A stretch of 64,000 nucleotides of DNA from Rhodanobacter sp. FDAARGOS 1247. Its GTDB lineage: Bacteria; Pseudomonadota; Gammaproteobacteria; Xanthomonadales; Rhodanobacteraceae. The stretch is taken from assembly GCF_016889805.1 (NCBI RefSeq), contig NZ_CP069535.1:1-64000 (forward strand), given 5' to 3'. The notes under the pieces were generated by a model. That model was given only the letters and a program-made list of their open reading frames with translations. It was not told the DNA's origin and did not search any database. The translations under genes were made by a program, and so were the position numbers. Shown piece by piece: positions 1-7,953 of this stretch (the first letter of the stretch is position 1; each line of letters starts with the position of its first letter).

Positions 1-856
1 ATTGCTCGCGCATGACCTCGACCGAACGGCGGCCCAGATCCACCATCAACTCGCGATCGGACGGCTTGAGCTTGTCGAAATTGCGACGCGACATCAGCAG
101 GATGTCCGGCGCGCAGGAGTGCTCGGTTTCCGACCAGTAGTGCGCCGACTCGAAGTGGCGGCTGGACTGGAAGCTGAGCATGTTGTTCTCGGCGCCGTCG
201 ATCATGTGCGTCTCCAGTCCGGAGAAGGTGTCGCCCAGCGACATCGGCGTGGGGTTGGCGCCGAACATGCGGACCAGCTCCAGGAAGATGTCCGAGCGGG
301 CCACGCGCAGCTTCAGGCCGTGCAGATCCCTCGGCTCCACGATCGGATGCTTGGTGTTGTAGAAGTTGCGCGTGCCCGAGTCGTAAATGGCCAGACCGAC
401 CAGGCCGCGGCTCTCGAAGCCGCGCAGCACGGCCGCGGCGATGCCGCCGTCCAGCGCGTGGCGCATGTGCGCCACCGAGTCGAAAACGTAGGGCAGGCAC
501 AGCGCCTGGGTCAACGGAAAGGCGTTGTTCAGGGCGCCCGAATACACGCGGGTGATGTCGATGGCGCCGAAGCGCGCCATGTCGATGGCCTCGGACTCGC
601 GGCCGAGCTGGCCGGAGTGGTACATGCGCAGGCGCAGCCGGCCGCCGGTCTGCCGCTCCAGTTCCCTGCCGATCCAGTCGACCGCGACCACGGTGGGGTA
701 GTCGGCCACGTGCACGTCCGAAGCGCTCAGCACGCTGCCGCCGGCCGTTCCGTTCCTGCCGGCCGCGGTAGCCGTGATGCCGCCGGAACAGCCGTCCAGA
801 GCCGCCGCCGCCAGCGTGCCCAGGCCGGCACCGAGAAAGCCGCGACGTGTGATCAT
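1..856 (-). CDS. TRAP transporter substrate-binding protein, DctP family (3' end outside window)
   Basis: Periplasmic solute-binding component of a tripartite ATP-independent (TRAP) transporter, which captures carboxylates for a membrane symporter. I translated the minus strand from the ATG at 856, preceded by a strong GGGAGGGGAAA ribosome site. The N-terminus MITRRGFLGAG is a twin-arginine-type signal, and a LDGC sequence at about residues 20-23 resembles a poor lipobox with Asp at -2. The mature part has the family pattern: WIGRELERQTGGRLRLRMY, GQLGRESEAIDM, and NFYNTKHPI followed by DLHGLKLRV. It begins 29 bases after the stop of the hydratase gene, so the two are probably one operon, and the membrane subunits would be expected beyond base 1. 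About 285 codons are present; the C-terminus is missing. The substrate cannot be read from sequence. Confidence 0.9.
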   Translation of the reverse strand, partial: MITRRGFLGAGLGTLAAAALDGCSGGITATAAGRNGTAGGSVLSASDVHVADYPTVVAVDWIGRELERQTGGRLRLRMYHSGQLGRESEAIDMARFGAIDITRVYSGALNNAFPLTQALCLPYVFDSVAHMRHALDGGIAAAVLRGFESRGLVGLAIYDSGTRNFYNTKHPIVEPRDLHGLKLRVARSDIFLELVRMFGANPTPMSLGDTFSGLETHMIDGAENNMLSFQSSRHFESAHYWSETEHSCAPDILLMSRRNFDKLKPSDRELMVDLGRRSVEVMREQ

Positions 857-885
857 TTTCCCCTCCCGCGCATGATGTGGTTTCC

Positions 886-1716
886 CTAGCCGGCCGGGCT
901 GGGTACGGCCCGGCAGACAATCCTGACATCGCCGAAGTCGACCAGCGCGTGCTGGCCCACGTCGATGTCATGAATGCCGGTAGCGTTGCCGGTGGCAATC
1001 AGGTCGCCCTTTTTCAGCGGCCGGCCACGCCGGGCCGAGCGGTGCAAGGCGAAGGCCAGGGCGCCGCGCAGGCCGCCCGGGAGATTGCCGGCGCCACCGG
1101 TGCCGACGACCACGCCGTCGATCTCGGTGCGCACGTTCAAGTCCCGCTCGTTGCAGGTGGTCCAGTCGCCGATCGGGGGCCCGAGCACCAGGCCGTTGTT
1201 GTTGCCGAAGTCGGATACCACCACACGCGGGCCCAGCTTGTTGATCGTGGCCAGCGGGCTGCTGGCCACTTCCACTCCTACATACAATCGTGCAGGCAGC
1301 GTCGCGGCTTCCTGCGGGGTCCAGTCCAGCTTGTCGGCCGGTGCGTCGGCTTCCAGTTGCAGCACATATTCCGCTTCGACCGCGGCAAAGCCGCCCGCAG
1401 CGGAAAATACCGGGATATCCACGATGGCACCGGTGGCATTCCACAGATGGCGCCGAAATATCGGGCCCAGCAGGCGCTCGTCTCCCGAGTCGTCGCGGCG
1501 CTCCGCGGCGATGTAGCCGATCTTCCAGCCCACCACGACATCGTCCCACCGGGCGATGGCCAGATCCTGCACGCGATAGGCAGTGACCAGGTCCGGCGGG
1601 ATCTCGCCGGGGAAATCCGGCAACGATCGGCCGGCGCGACGCGCTTCCACGAATCGACGGGCAATGTCCTCCCAGGCGGAATCGCTCGGGTTGCGGTGAC
1701 CTTGCTCGTTGCTCAA
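886..1716 (-). CDS. 2-keto-4-pentenoate hydratase-like protein (MhpD/FAH-related family)
   Basis: Soluble enzyme of the 2-oxopent-4-enoate hydratase family, which adds water to 2-hydroxydienoates in meta-cleavage pathways of aromatic or uronate-like compounds. Family signs are VVGWKIGY near the N-terminus, AVEAEYVLQLE (metal-binding acidic residues), GVEVASSP, VVSDFGNNNGLVLGPP, and a late KKGDLIATGNATG motif. I place the start at TTG 1716 (MSNEQGHRN) because GGAG lies six bases upstream; the frame is open back to a GTG at 1743 that has no ribosome site. The resulting 276 residues are close to the usual 260-270. First gene of the probable operon with the TRAP binding protein, suggesting uptake and catabolism of one carboxylate. 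The exact substrate is unknown. Confidence 0.85.
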   Translation of the reverse strand: MSNEQGHRNPSDSAWEDIARRFVEARRAGRSLPDFPGEIPPDLVTAYRVQDLAIARWDDVVVGWKIGYIAAERRDDSGDERLLGPIFRRHLWNATGAIVDIPVFSAAGGFAAVEAEYVLQLEADAPADKLDWTPQEAATLPARLYVGVEVASSPLATINKLGPRVVVSDFGNNNGLVLGPPIGDWTTCNERDLNVRTEIDGVVVGTGGAGNLPGGLRGALAFALHRSARRGRPLKKGDLIATGNATGIHDIDVGQHALVDFGDVRIVCRAVPSPAG

Positions 1717-1804
1717 GTGACTCTCCTGATGGTGATGCTGCACTGCCCATCGACAATGCGATGGCTGCTATATATGGTCAACCGGTGTCATTTGGCAACA
1801 TGCA

Positions 1805-2845
1805 ATGCACAAATTTCGCCCCTTGGCCCGCCCGATGAAGCCGCCCATGCCGCCAATCCATCCATGCAAACGACTGTTTCTTTTGGCATTGTCGGCGCTT
1901 CTTTGGTCATGCGCCCCGCTTGCGATGGCTTCTTCCGACGGCGAGCCGGCCACTGGCTCGGCGGACCGCGTCGGCTTGTGGCCGACGGCGGTGGCACCGG
2001 GGGACAAGCTGCTCGACCAGCCACCACGGATCGTCGAGCGCAGCCGCGATACGGCGCTGCCGGACCGCTACATCACCCATGTCAGCGAGCCCTACCTGGT
2101 CGTCTACCGCCCGACCCTACCCAACGGCATCGGCCTGCTGGTCTTACCGGGTGGCGGTTACAAGCGGGTGGTGCTGGACAAGGAGGGTTCGGCGCTGGTG
2201 CCGGCCTTCGTCGAGCAGGGCGGCATCACCTTGTTCGTGCTGCGCCATCGCCTGCCCGGCGAAGGCCGCGCCGACCGCGAGGCGGCGCTGGCCGATGCGC
2301 AGCGCGCGCTGCGCCTGATCCGCAGCCGGGCGGCGCAATGGCAGCTGGATCCCCATCGCATCGGGGTGATGGGCTTTTCCGCCGGAGGCCACCTCGCCGC
2401 ACGGCTGGGCACCGGTTTCGACAAACCGGTCTACCCGGCCACCGATGCCGTCGACCGGCTCAGCGCCCGCCCGGATTTCGAGCTGCTGATCTATCCGGTC
2501 ATCGACATGGCCGGGCCGGATGCCCATGCCGGCTCACGCGAGCGCCTGCTCGGCCCGCACCCGGATGCGCGACTGTTGCGCCAGTACTCGATGCAATACC
2601 AGGTCCACCCCGACACGCCGCCCACGTTCCTGGTCCACGCGCAGGATGACCCGGCGGTACCGGTGGGCAATGCCCTGCAGTTCTACCGCGCCCTGCTGCG
2701 CGTCGGCGTGCCCATCGAGATGCACCTGTTCCCGCACGGCGGCCACGGCTTCGGCGTGCGCGGCACGAGCGGCCTGACCACCGCTGCCTGGCCGCGGCTG
2801 GCGCGGGACTGGATCGCCACCCAGCCGGAGAAAACCTCGCCATGA
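1805..2845 (+). CDS. Secreted alpha/beta-hydrolase, acetyl-esterase/lipase type
   Basis: Probable exported esterase of the alpha/beta-hydrolase fold that removes acyl (often acetyl) groups, as in xylan or sugar deacetylation. Residues about 20-45 form a hydrophobic signal segment (RLFLLALSALLW) ending near AMASS. Visible machinery: oxyanion-region LPGGGYKRVV, nucleophile elbow GFSAGG (Ser about 192), acid DDPAVPVG (about 281-282) and HGGHGFG (about 316-319) with the catalytic His. Length 346 with an extended N-terminus; ATGs at 1835 and 1847 are alternative starts and none has a clear ribosome site. Its TGA overlaps the ATG of the next esterase, so the two are translationally coupled. Divergent from the hydratase gene. 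Confidence 0.83.
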   Translation: MHKFRPLARPMKPPMPPIHPCKRLFLLALSALLWSCAPLAMASSDGEPATGSADRVGLWPTAVAPGDKLLDQPPRIVERSRDTALPDRYITHVSEPYLVVYRPTLPNGIGLLVLPGGGYKRVVLDKEGSALVPAFVEQGGITLFVLRHRLPGEGRADREAALADAQRALRLIRSRAAQWQLDPHRIGVMGFSAGGHLAARLGTGFDKPVYPATDAVDRLSARPDFELLIYPVIDMAGPDAHAGSRERLLGPHPDARLLRQYSMQYQVHPDTPPTFLVHAQDDPAVPVGNALQFYRALLRVGVPIEMHLFPHGGHGFGVRGTSGLTTAAWPRLARDWIATQPEKTSP

Positions 2846-4467
2846 GCACCGCGCCGATGGATCCGCAACGTCGTCACTTCCTGCGCGCCAGCGCCATTTG
2901 CTCGCTCGTCGCCGGCATCTCGGCGCCCCTGCCGGTCGGCGCCATCGCCGCTCCCTCGGCCCGCTCGCGCGGCCAGGCCAGCCCGCTCGCGCGCGTACGC
3001 AGCGGCCGCCTCGCCGGACAGACGGAGCAGGGCATCCACGTCTTTCGCGGCATCCCCTACGGCGCCGACACGGCACCACGCCGGTTCCGGCGCGCCGTGC
3101 AGGAGCTGCCGTGGCGCGGCGTGCACGATGCACTCGATTACGCTGCGGCCGCGCCGCAAACCAGCAGCGAAGGACCCGGCAGCGAGGATTGCCTGCACCT
3201 CAATGTGTGGACGCCCGCGCTGCGCGACGGCGGCAAGCGGCCGGTGCTGGTGTATATCCACGGCGGCGCCTTCAGCACCGGCTCGGGCAGTGACCCGCTA
3301 TATGACGGCACCCATCTGAGCCGTCGCGGCGACGTGGTGGTCGTCACGCTCAACCACCGGCTCAACCTGTTCGGTTATCTGTACCTGGCCCAGCTCGGCG
3401 GGGAAGTGTTTGCCGATTCCGGCAACGTCGGCCAGCTCGACCTGATCCAGGCCCTGCAGTGGGTGCGCCAGCACGCCGCCGAATTCGGTGGCGATGCCGG
3501 CAATGTCACCGTGTTCGGCCAGTCCGGCGGCGGCGCCAAGATCGCCACCCTGATGGCGATGCCGGCGGCGAAGGGGCTGTTCCATCGCGCCTGGACGATG
3601 AGCGGCCAGCAGGTCACCGCCGCCGGGCCACGGGCCGCCAGCCAGCGCGCGCAACTGGTACTGGATCACTTCCGCGCCGATGCCGACGCCTTGCGCCACA
3701 TGCCGATGGAAAGGCTGCTGGAGGCGATGAAGATCCACGATCCCTCGCGGATGGAAAGCACCCATCTGTATCTCGGTCCGGTGCTGGATTCGCACACCTT
3801 GCCGTCGCACCCGTTCTGGCCGCAGGCACCGGCGCAGTCGGCCGGCATCCCCATGGTCATCGGCAACACCCATGACGAAACCCGCGGCTTTCTCGGCCAC
3901 GACCCGGCCAACTTCGAGCTCGGCTGGGACCAGCTTCCGGCACGGCTGGAAAAACAGCAGTACGTGGATCTGCTGCCGTCGCAGGTGATCGCCGAATACC
4001 GGCGCATGTACCCCGACTACACGCCGTCGGAAGTGTTCTTTGCCGCGACCACCGCCGGACGCTCGTGGCGCGGCGCCCTCGAGGAACTGGAGGCGCGTGC
4101 GCGGCAGGGCGCGCCGACCTGGGCCTACGAGCTGGACTGGTACGACCGCCACGGCGACGACGCCACGCTCCGTGCCTTCCACACCCTCGACATCCCGCTG
4201 GTTTTCCACAACCCCCAGCAGCCCGGCTCGCGCACCGGCGCCAGCGACGAGGCGACGCGCCTGGCGGATGCGATGAGCGACGCGCTGCTGGCATTGGCCC
4301 GTCACGGCGATCCCAACCACCAGGGCTTGCCGCCTTGGGCCGGCTACTCGCTGGCACGCCGGCAAACCATGCTGTTCGACACCGACAGCCGCCAGGTCGA
4401 CGACCCGCGCGGTGGCGAACGCCGGCTCTACGCCCGGGTACCGTTCATCCAGCGCGGCACCTTCTGA
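2842..4467 (+). CDS. Secreted carboxylesterase, type-B (pNB esterase-like) family
   Basis: Type-B carboxylesterase, hydrolysing carboxylic esters, probably in the periplasm. The N-terminus carries RRHFLRAS followed by a hydrophobic stretch, which looks like a twin-arginine signal. Family landmarks in order: GIPYG, SEDCLHLNVW, the oxyanion loop VYIHGGAFSTGS, the nucleophile GQSGGG (Ser about 228), and the acid in NTHDETRGF; the catalytic His is probably that of FHTLDIPLVF. Length 541, normal for the family. Starts inside the previous stop codon (ATGA), so it forms a coupled esterase pair. Substrate not deducible; a plant-polymer or ester-substrate role is an inference from the pairing. Confidence 0.86.
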   Translation: MSTAPMDPQRRHFLRASAICSLVAGISAPLPVGAIAAPSARSRGQASPLARVRSGRLAGQTEQGIHVFRGIPYGADTAPRRFRRAVQELPWRGVHDALDYAAAAPQTSSEGPGSEDCLHLNVWTPALRDGGKRPVLVYIHGGAFSTGSGSDPLYDGTHLSRRGDVVVVTLNHRLNLFGYLYLAQLGGEVFADSGNVGQLDLIQALQWVRQHAAEFGGDAGNVTVFGQSGGGAKIATLMAMPAAKGLFHRAWTMSGQQVTAAGPRAASQRAQLVLDHFRADADALRHMPMERLLEAMKIHDPSRMESTHLYLGPVLDSHTLPSHPFWPQAPAQSAGIPMVIGNTHDETRGFLGHDPANFELGWDQLPARLEKQQYVDLLPSQVIAEYRRMYPDYTPSEVFFAATTAGRSWRGALEELEARARQGAPTWAYELDWYDRHGDDATLRAFHTLDIPLVFHNPQQPGSRTGASDEATRLADAMSDALLALARHGDPNHQGLPPWAGYSLARRQTMLFDTDSRQVDDPRGGERRLYARVPFIQRGTF

Positions 4468-4638
4468 GCGGCAGGGGCGATGCGCACCGGCCTGGCAGAT
4501 CTCCTTCGAATCGACGCCTGAATCCGGCGAAATTCAGTCAATCCGCACGAAACAGGCATGCAACGAGCTCGACGAGACGGCCTGCGACGAGGATCGCAGC
4601 CGCTACATCCTGTAAACAAGCGGGTCAGGCCAGTCTGC

Positions 4639-4653
4639 TAAAATGGACCCGTG
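4639..4653 (+). promoter_or_regulatory. Extended -10 promoter, likely leaderless start for the 4651 gene
   Basis: TGCTAAAAT reads as an extended -10 (TG at 4636-4637, TAAAAT at 4639-4644). Six bases later comes the GTG start codon at 4651, so transcription would begin at or next to the start codon. No Shine-Dalgarno sequence is present and no good -35 is visible. Confidence 0.45.
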
Positions 4654-5274
4654 AACAACGTTATCGAATTGAAAAACACCGGCCAGCGCGCCCAGTTGCG
4701 CGAGGCGCAGCAGAAGCAGACGCTGGTGCGGTTGTGGCGCGAGGAGCTTGAACACGGCAGCTTCTGCGGTTACGTGGGCGGCGTCGGGCGCGAGTTCTTC
4801 CTGCTGTGGGTGGTCGGCGACGGCGTCACCTACGACGGCATGTACGTGATGCGCCACCGCGACATCTCCGAGCTGGAGGCCCCGGACAAGCACCACGCGT
4901 TCTTCGAGAAGGCGCTGGCGCTGAAGCACATCCTGCCGCGCCCGCCGCGCGGCTTCCCGCTGGACAACATCCGCGAAGTGATCCAGGCCGCCGGCGCCCA
5001 GGCACCGGTGATCGGCGTGCACGTGGACAGCGAGGACGAGTCGGAAGTCTGCTACATCGGCCGCCTGATCGACGTCGAGGAAGACGGCTTCAACATGCAG
5101 GAACTGAGTCCCGACGCGGAGTGGATGCGCGAGCCCTCGTTCTTCAGCTGGGACGAAGTCTCCACCGTCAGCATCGAGGATGCCTACGCGCAATCCCTGC
5201 TGGCCGTGGCCGGCCCCGCCCCCGACCTGCTGCCCGGCGGCGACACCGGCATCGGTCGCGTTCCGTCCCCCTGA
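4651..5274 (+). CDS. Conserved-looking protein of unknown function, 207 aa
   Basis: I do not recognise this protein. It starts with GTG (MNNVIELKNTG) immediately after a -10-like element. It has no signal peptide or membrane segment, so it should be cytoplasmic. The N-terminal third is helical and charged (REAQQKQTLVRLWREELEHGSF). The middle is beta-rich with aromatic residues (REFFLLWVVGDGVTYDGMYVM) and the rest is strongly acidic (VDSEDESEVCYIGRLIDVEEDGF). Codon use matches neighbouring genes and the frame is intact, supporting a real gene. It stands alone between the esterase pair and the rbsK operon. Confidence 0.65.
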   Translation: MNNVIELKNTGQRAQLREAQQKQTLVRLWREELEHGSFCGYVGGVGREFFLLWVVGDGVTYDGMYVMRHRDISELEAPDKHHAFFEKALALKHILPRPPRGFPLDNIREVIQAAGAQAPVIGVHVDSEDESEVCYIGRLIDVEEDGFNMQELSPDAEWMREPSFFSWDEVSTVSIEDAYAQSLLAVAGPAPDLLPGGDTGIGRVPSP

Positions 5275-5288
5275 CATTCAGCTCTTCT

Positions 5289-5312
5289 CCCTCTCCTGCT
5301 TGCAGGGGTGGG
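5289..5312. repeat. Dispersed GC-rich palindromic element (copy 1)
   Basis: CCCTCTCCTGC-TT-GCAGGGGTGGG is a near-perfect inverted repeat. Its core CTCCTGC/GCAGGGG recurs in the element at 57380-57403. It lies in the 140-bp spacer before rbsK and looks like a small REP-type repeat; it has no T-run. Confidence 0.5.
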
Positions 5313-5414
5313 CCGGGGGTGGGTCGCTCTTCGCCCCCGCCCAAGCCCGCCCCACCGCCCGCAGCAGCTAAGCTTTCCCCTCCACCGTGAAACCTGCGCA
5401 AGGGGGCTAGAGGC

Positions 5415-6314
5415 ATGACACGCATCGTCGTCGTCGGCAGCATCAACATGGACCTGGTCACCCAGGCGCCGCGCTTCGTCGGCCCGGGCGAAACCATCCT
5501 GGGCGAACGCTTCCTCACCGTGCCCGGCGGCAAGGGCGCCAACCAGGCCGTGGCCGCCGCACGACTGGGCGCGAAAGTAGCCCTGGTCGGCGCGCTCGGT
5601 CGCGACGCCTTCGGCGACCAGCTGCACGCGGGCCTCGCCGCCGAACACGTCGACCTCACCCATGTCGCCCGCCTCGACGACGGCGCCAGCGGCACCGCCT
5701 CGATCACCGTCGCCGACGGCGAAAACCAGATCATCGTGGTGCCCGCCGCCAACAGCCGCGTCACGCCCGCCCAGGTCGAAGCCGCCCGTTCGCTGATCGA
5801 ACGCGCCGACGCCGTGCTGGTGCAGATGGAGATCCCGCTGGAAACCGTCGAGACCACCGTGCGCCTGGGCCACCGTCTCGGCGTGCCGGTGATCCTCAAC
5901 CCCGCCCCCGCGCAACAGCTGCCCGTCGACTGGCTGAAGCTGGCCCGCTACGTCACGCCGAACCAGCACGAGCTGGCGATCCTGCTCGGCGCCGATCCCG
6001 CCGAGGACTTCAAGGCGCTGATGCAACGCGCCCCATGCCCGGTCGTGCTCACCCGCGGCGGCGAAGGCGCGTGGTATCGCGAGCAGGGCGAACCGCTGCA
6101 CCAAGCCGGCTTCAAGGTCGACGTGGTCGACAGCACCGGCGCAGGCGACACCTTCAATGCGGCATTGGCGGTGTTCCTGAAAGAAGGCCTGCCCGCCGCC
6201 GTGCGCAAGGCCTGCGCCGCCGCCGCGCTGTCGGTGACGAAGCTGGGCGCGCAGGGCGGCATGCCGCGGCTGCAGGAGCTGGACACACTTGTCGCGGACC
6301 CTGCCCGCACGTGA
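5415..6314 (+). CDS. rbsK: Ribokinase
   Basis: PfkB-family ribokinase, phosphorylating D-ribose to ribose-5-phosphate with ATP in the cytoplasm. Landmarks: N-terminal VVGSINMDLV, the substrate-binding signature FLTVPGGKGANQAVAAARLG (residues about 34-53), NPAPAQ, TPNQHE, TRGGEGAW, and the C-terminal DSTGAGDTFNAALAVFL motif with the catalytic Asp. Length 299, typical. It overlaps pnuC by four bases (GTGA), so it heads a coupled rbsK-pnuC-nadR unit. In that setting it probably handles ribose freed from nicotinamide riboside rather than serving an rbs transport operon; that is inference. Confidence 0.93.
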   Translation: MTRIVVVGSINMDLVTQAPRFVGPGETILGERFLTVPGGKGANQAVAAARLGAKVALVGALGRDAFGDQLHAGLAAEHVDLTHVARLDDGASGTASITVADGENQIIVVPAANSRVTPAQVEAARSLIERADAVLVQMEIPLETVETTVRLGHRLGVPVILNPAPAQQLPVDWLKLARYVTPNQHELAILLGADPAEDFKALMQRAPCPVVLTRGGEGAWYREQGEPLHQAGFKVDVVDSTGAGDTFNAALAVFLKEGLPAAVRKACAAAALSVTKLGAQGGMPRLQELDTLVADPART

Positions 6315-6883
6315 ACCTGCTGGAAATCGCCGCCAACCTGATCACCGGCGCCTCGATCCTGCTGGCCGGGCGCAACAGCGTGCATACCTGGTGGACCGGC
6401 ATCGTCGGCTGCAGCCTGTTCGCCTTCGTGTTCCTGGAAAGCCGTCTATACGCCGATACGGTCCTGCAGGCGTTCTTCGTGGTGACCAGCGTGGTGGGCT
6501 GGTGGCAGTGGCTGCATGGCAGCCATGGCGAGGCGCTGCCGGTCACGGATTTGCCGATGCGCCGGCTGTTGTGGCAGCTCCTCTACGGCACGCTGGGTGC
6601 GCTCGGCTACGGCATGCTGCTGCATCGCTTCACCGACGCCTACGCGCCGTTCCTGGACTCCACCGTGCTGGCCTTCAGCATCGTGGCGCAGTTGCTGATG
6701 ATGCGCCGCCATGTGCAGAGCTGGCCGTTCTGGCTGCTGGTCAACTCCATCGCGGTGCCGCTGTACGCCAGCCGCGGCCTGTACCTCACCTCGGTGCTGT
6801 ACGCGGTGTACTGGATCAACGCGGTGGTGTCGTGGCGGCACTGGCTGCACCTGCGCGGGGCCGAACCGGCGGCCGCGGCATGA
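6311..6883 (+). CDS. pnuC: Nicotinamide riboside transporter PnuC
   Basis: Inner-membrane facilitator for nicotinamide riboside, trapping substrate by downstream phosphorylation. I chose GTG 6311, which overlaps the rbsK stop codon; the frame is open further upstream but that region is the rbsK gene. The 190 residues contain about seven hydrophobic segments and the family's aromatic motifs: NSVHTWWTGIVGC, VVTSVVGWWQWLHG, and WPFWLLVNSIAVPLY with KGL replaced by RGL, then VLYAVYWINAVVSWRHW. The stop overlaps the nadR start (ATGA). The direct NR kinase neighbour supports NR, rather than NMN, as the substrate. Confidence 0.93.
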   Translation: MNLLEIAANLITGASILLAGRNSVHTWWTGIVGCSLFAFVFLESRLYADTVLQAFFVVTSVVGWWQWLHGSHGEALPVTDLPMRRLLWQLLYGTLGALGYGMLLHRFTDAYAPFLDSTVLAFSIVAQLLMMRRHVQSWPFWLLVNSIAVPLYASRGLYLTSVLYAVYWINAVVSWRHWLHLRGAEPAAAA

Positions 6884-7938
6884 GCGAGCGGCCTCGTCGC
6901 GGCCTGGTGGTCGGCAAGTTCTGCCCGCTGCATCGCGGCCACGAACTGGTGATCCGCACCGCGCTGGCGCAATGCGACGAGGTGCTGCTGATCAGCTATA
7001 CCCGGCCCGCGTTCGAGCGCTGCGACGCCGACGCGCGCGAGCGCTGGCTGGCCGATCGCTTCCCGCAAACGCGGCGGCTGGTGCTCGACGTCGAACGCTT
7101 CGCCGCACTCGCCGCCGCGCACCACGGACCCGGCCCCGCCACGCTGCCGCACAACGACGACGCGGACGCCACGCACCGCGACTTCGTCGGCTGGCTGTGC
7201 GATCGCGTGTTCGACTGCAGCGTCGATGCCGTGTTCACCAGCGAGGACTACGGCGACGGCTTCGCCGCCGCGCTGACCGCGTATTTCCGCCAGCGACGCG
7301 ATCCGCAACACGCCAAGGTCCGACACGTCTGCGTGGATCGCGAACGCCACGCCATCCCGATCTCCGGCAGCGTGCTCCGCCGCGATCCGCACGCCCATCG
7401 CGAACACCTGTCGCCCACCGTCTACGCCGACTTCGTGCAACGGGCCTGCCTGCTCGGCGGCGAATCCAGCGGCAAGACCGCACTGGCGCAAGCCCTGGCC
7501 GAACGCCTCGACACCGCCTGGGTGCCCGAATACGGCCGCCAGCGCTGGATCGAGCAGGGTGGCGCCCTGGTCTACGGCGATCTGCTGCACATCGCCCAAA
7601 CCCAGCTCGCGCACGAACGCGAACTCGCCGCCAGCGCCCACCGCTGGCTGTTCTGCGACACCAGCCCGCTCACCACCTTGCTATACAGCCGCGATCTGTT
7701 CGGCCGCGCCGACCCCGAACTCGAATGTCTCGCCACCCGCCACTACGACCACGTCTTCCTGTGCGCCCCCGACTTCCCCTTCGTGCAGGACGGCACGCGG
7801 CGGGGCGACGCGTTCCGGCGGCAACAGCACGACGAATACCTGAGGGAACTGGCTACGCGCGACGTGCCGTTCACCCTGCTGGAAGGCAGTCCGCAACGGC
7901 GTGTCGCCACGGCACTGCGCGTGCTCGCGGCGAGCTGA
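6880..7938 (+). CDS. nadR: NadR-type NMN adenylyltransferase / ribosylnicotinamide kinase
   Basis: Bifunctional enzyme: the C-terminal kinase converts nicotinamide riboside to NMN and the N-terminal nucleotidyltransferase makes NAD from it. The N-terminal half shows GLVVGKFCPLHRGHELVI with the HxGH nucleotidyl-transfer motif and ISGSVLRRDP. The kinase half starts at the P-loop GGESSGKTALAQ (about residue 190) followed by VPEYGRQRWIE and FCDTSPLTTLLYS. Length is 352. The N-terminal DNA-binding domain found in enterobacterial NadR is absent, so it should not act as a repressor. Start ATG 6880 overlaps the pnuC stop. Convergent with the VWA gene, 15 bases apart. Confidence 0.92.
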   Translation: MSERPRRGLVVGKFCPLHRGHELVIRTALAQCDEVLLISYTRPAFERCDADARERWLADRFPQTRRLVLDVERFAALAAAHHGPGPATLPHNDDADATHRDFVGWLCDRVFDCSVDAVFTSEDYGDGFAAALTAYFRQRRDPQHAKVRHVCVDRERHAIPISGSVLRRDPHAHREHLSPTVYADFVQRACLLGGESSGKTALAQALAERLDTAWVPEYGRQRWIEQGGALVYGDLLHIAQTQLAHERELAASAHRWLFCDTSPLTTLLYSRDLFGRADPELECLATRHYDHVFLCAPDFPFVQDGTRRGDAFRRQQHDEYLRELATRDVPFTLLEGSPQRRVATALRVLAAS

Positions 7939-7953
7939 GCGGAACGCTCCCGC

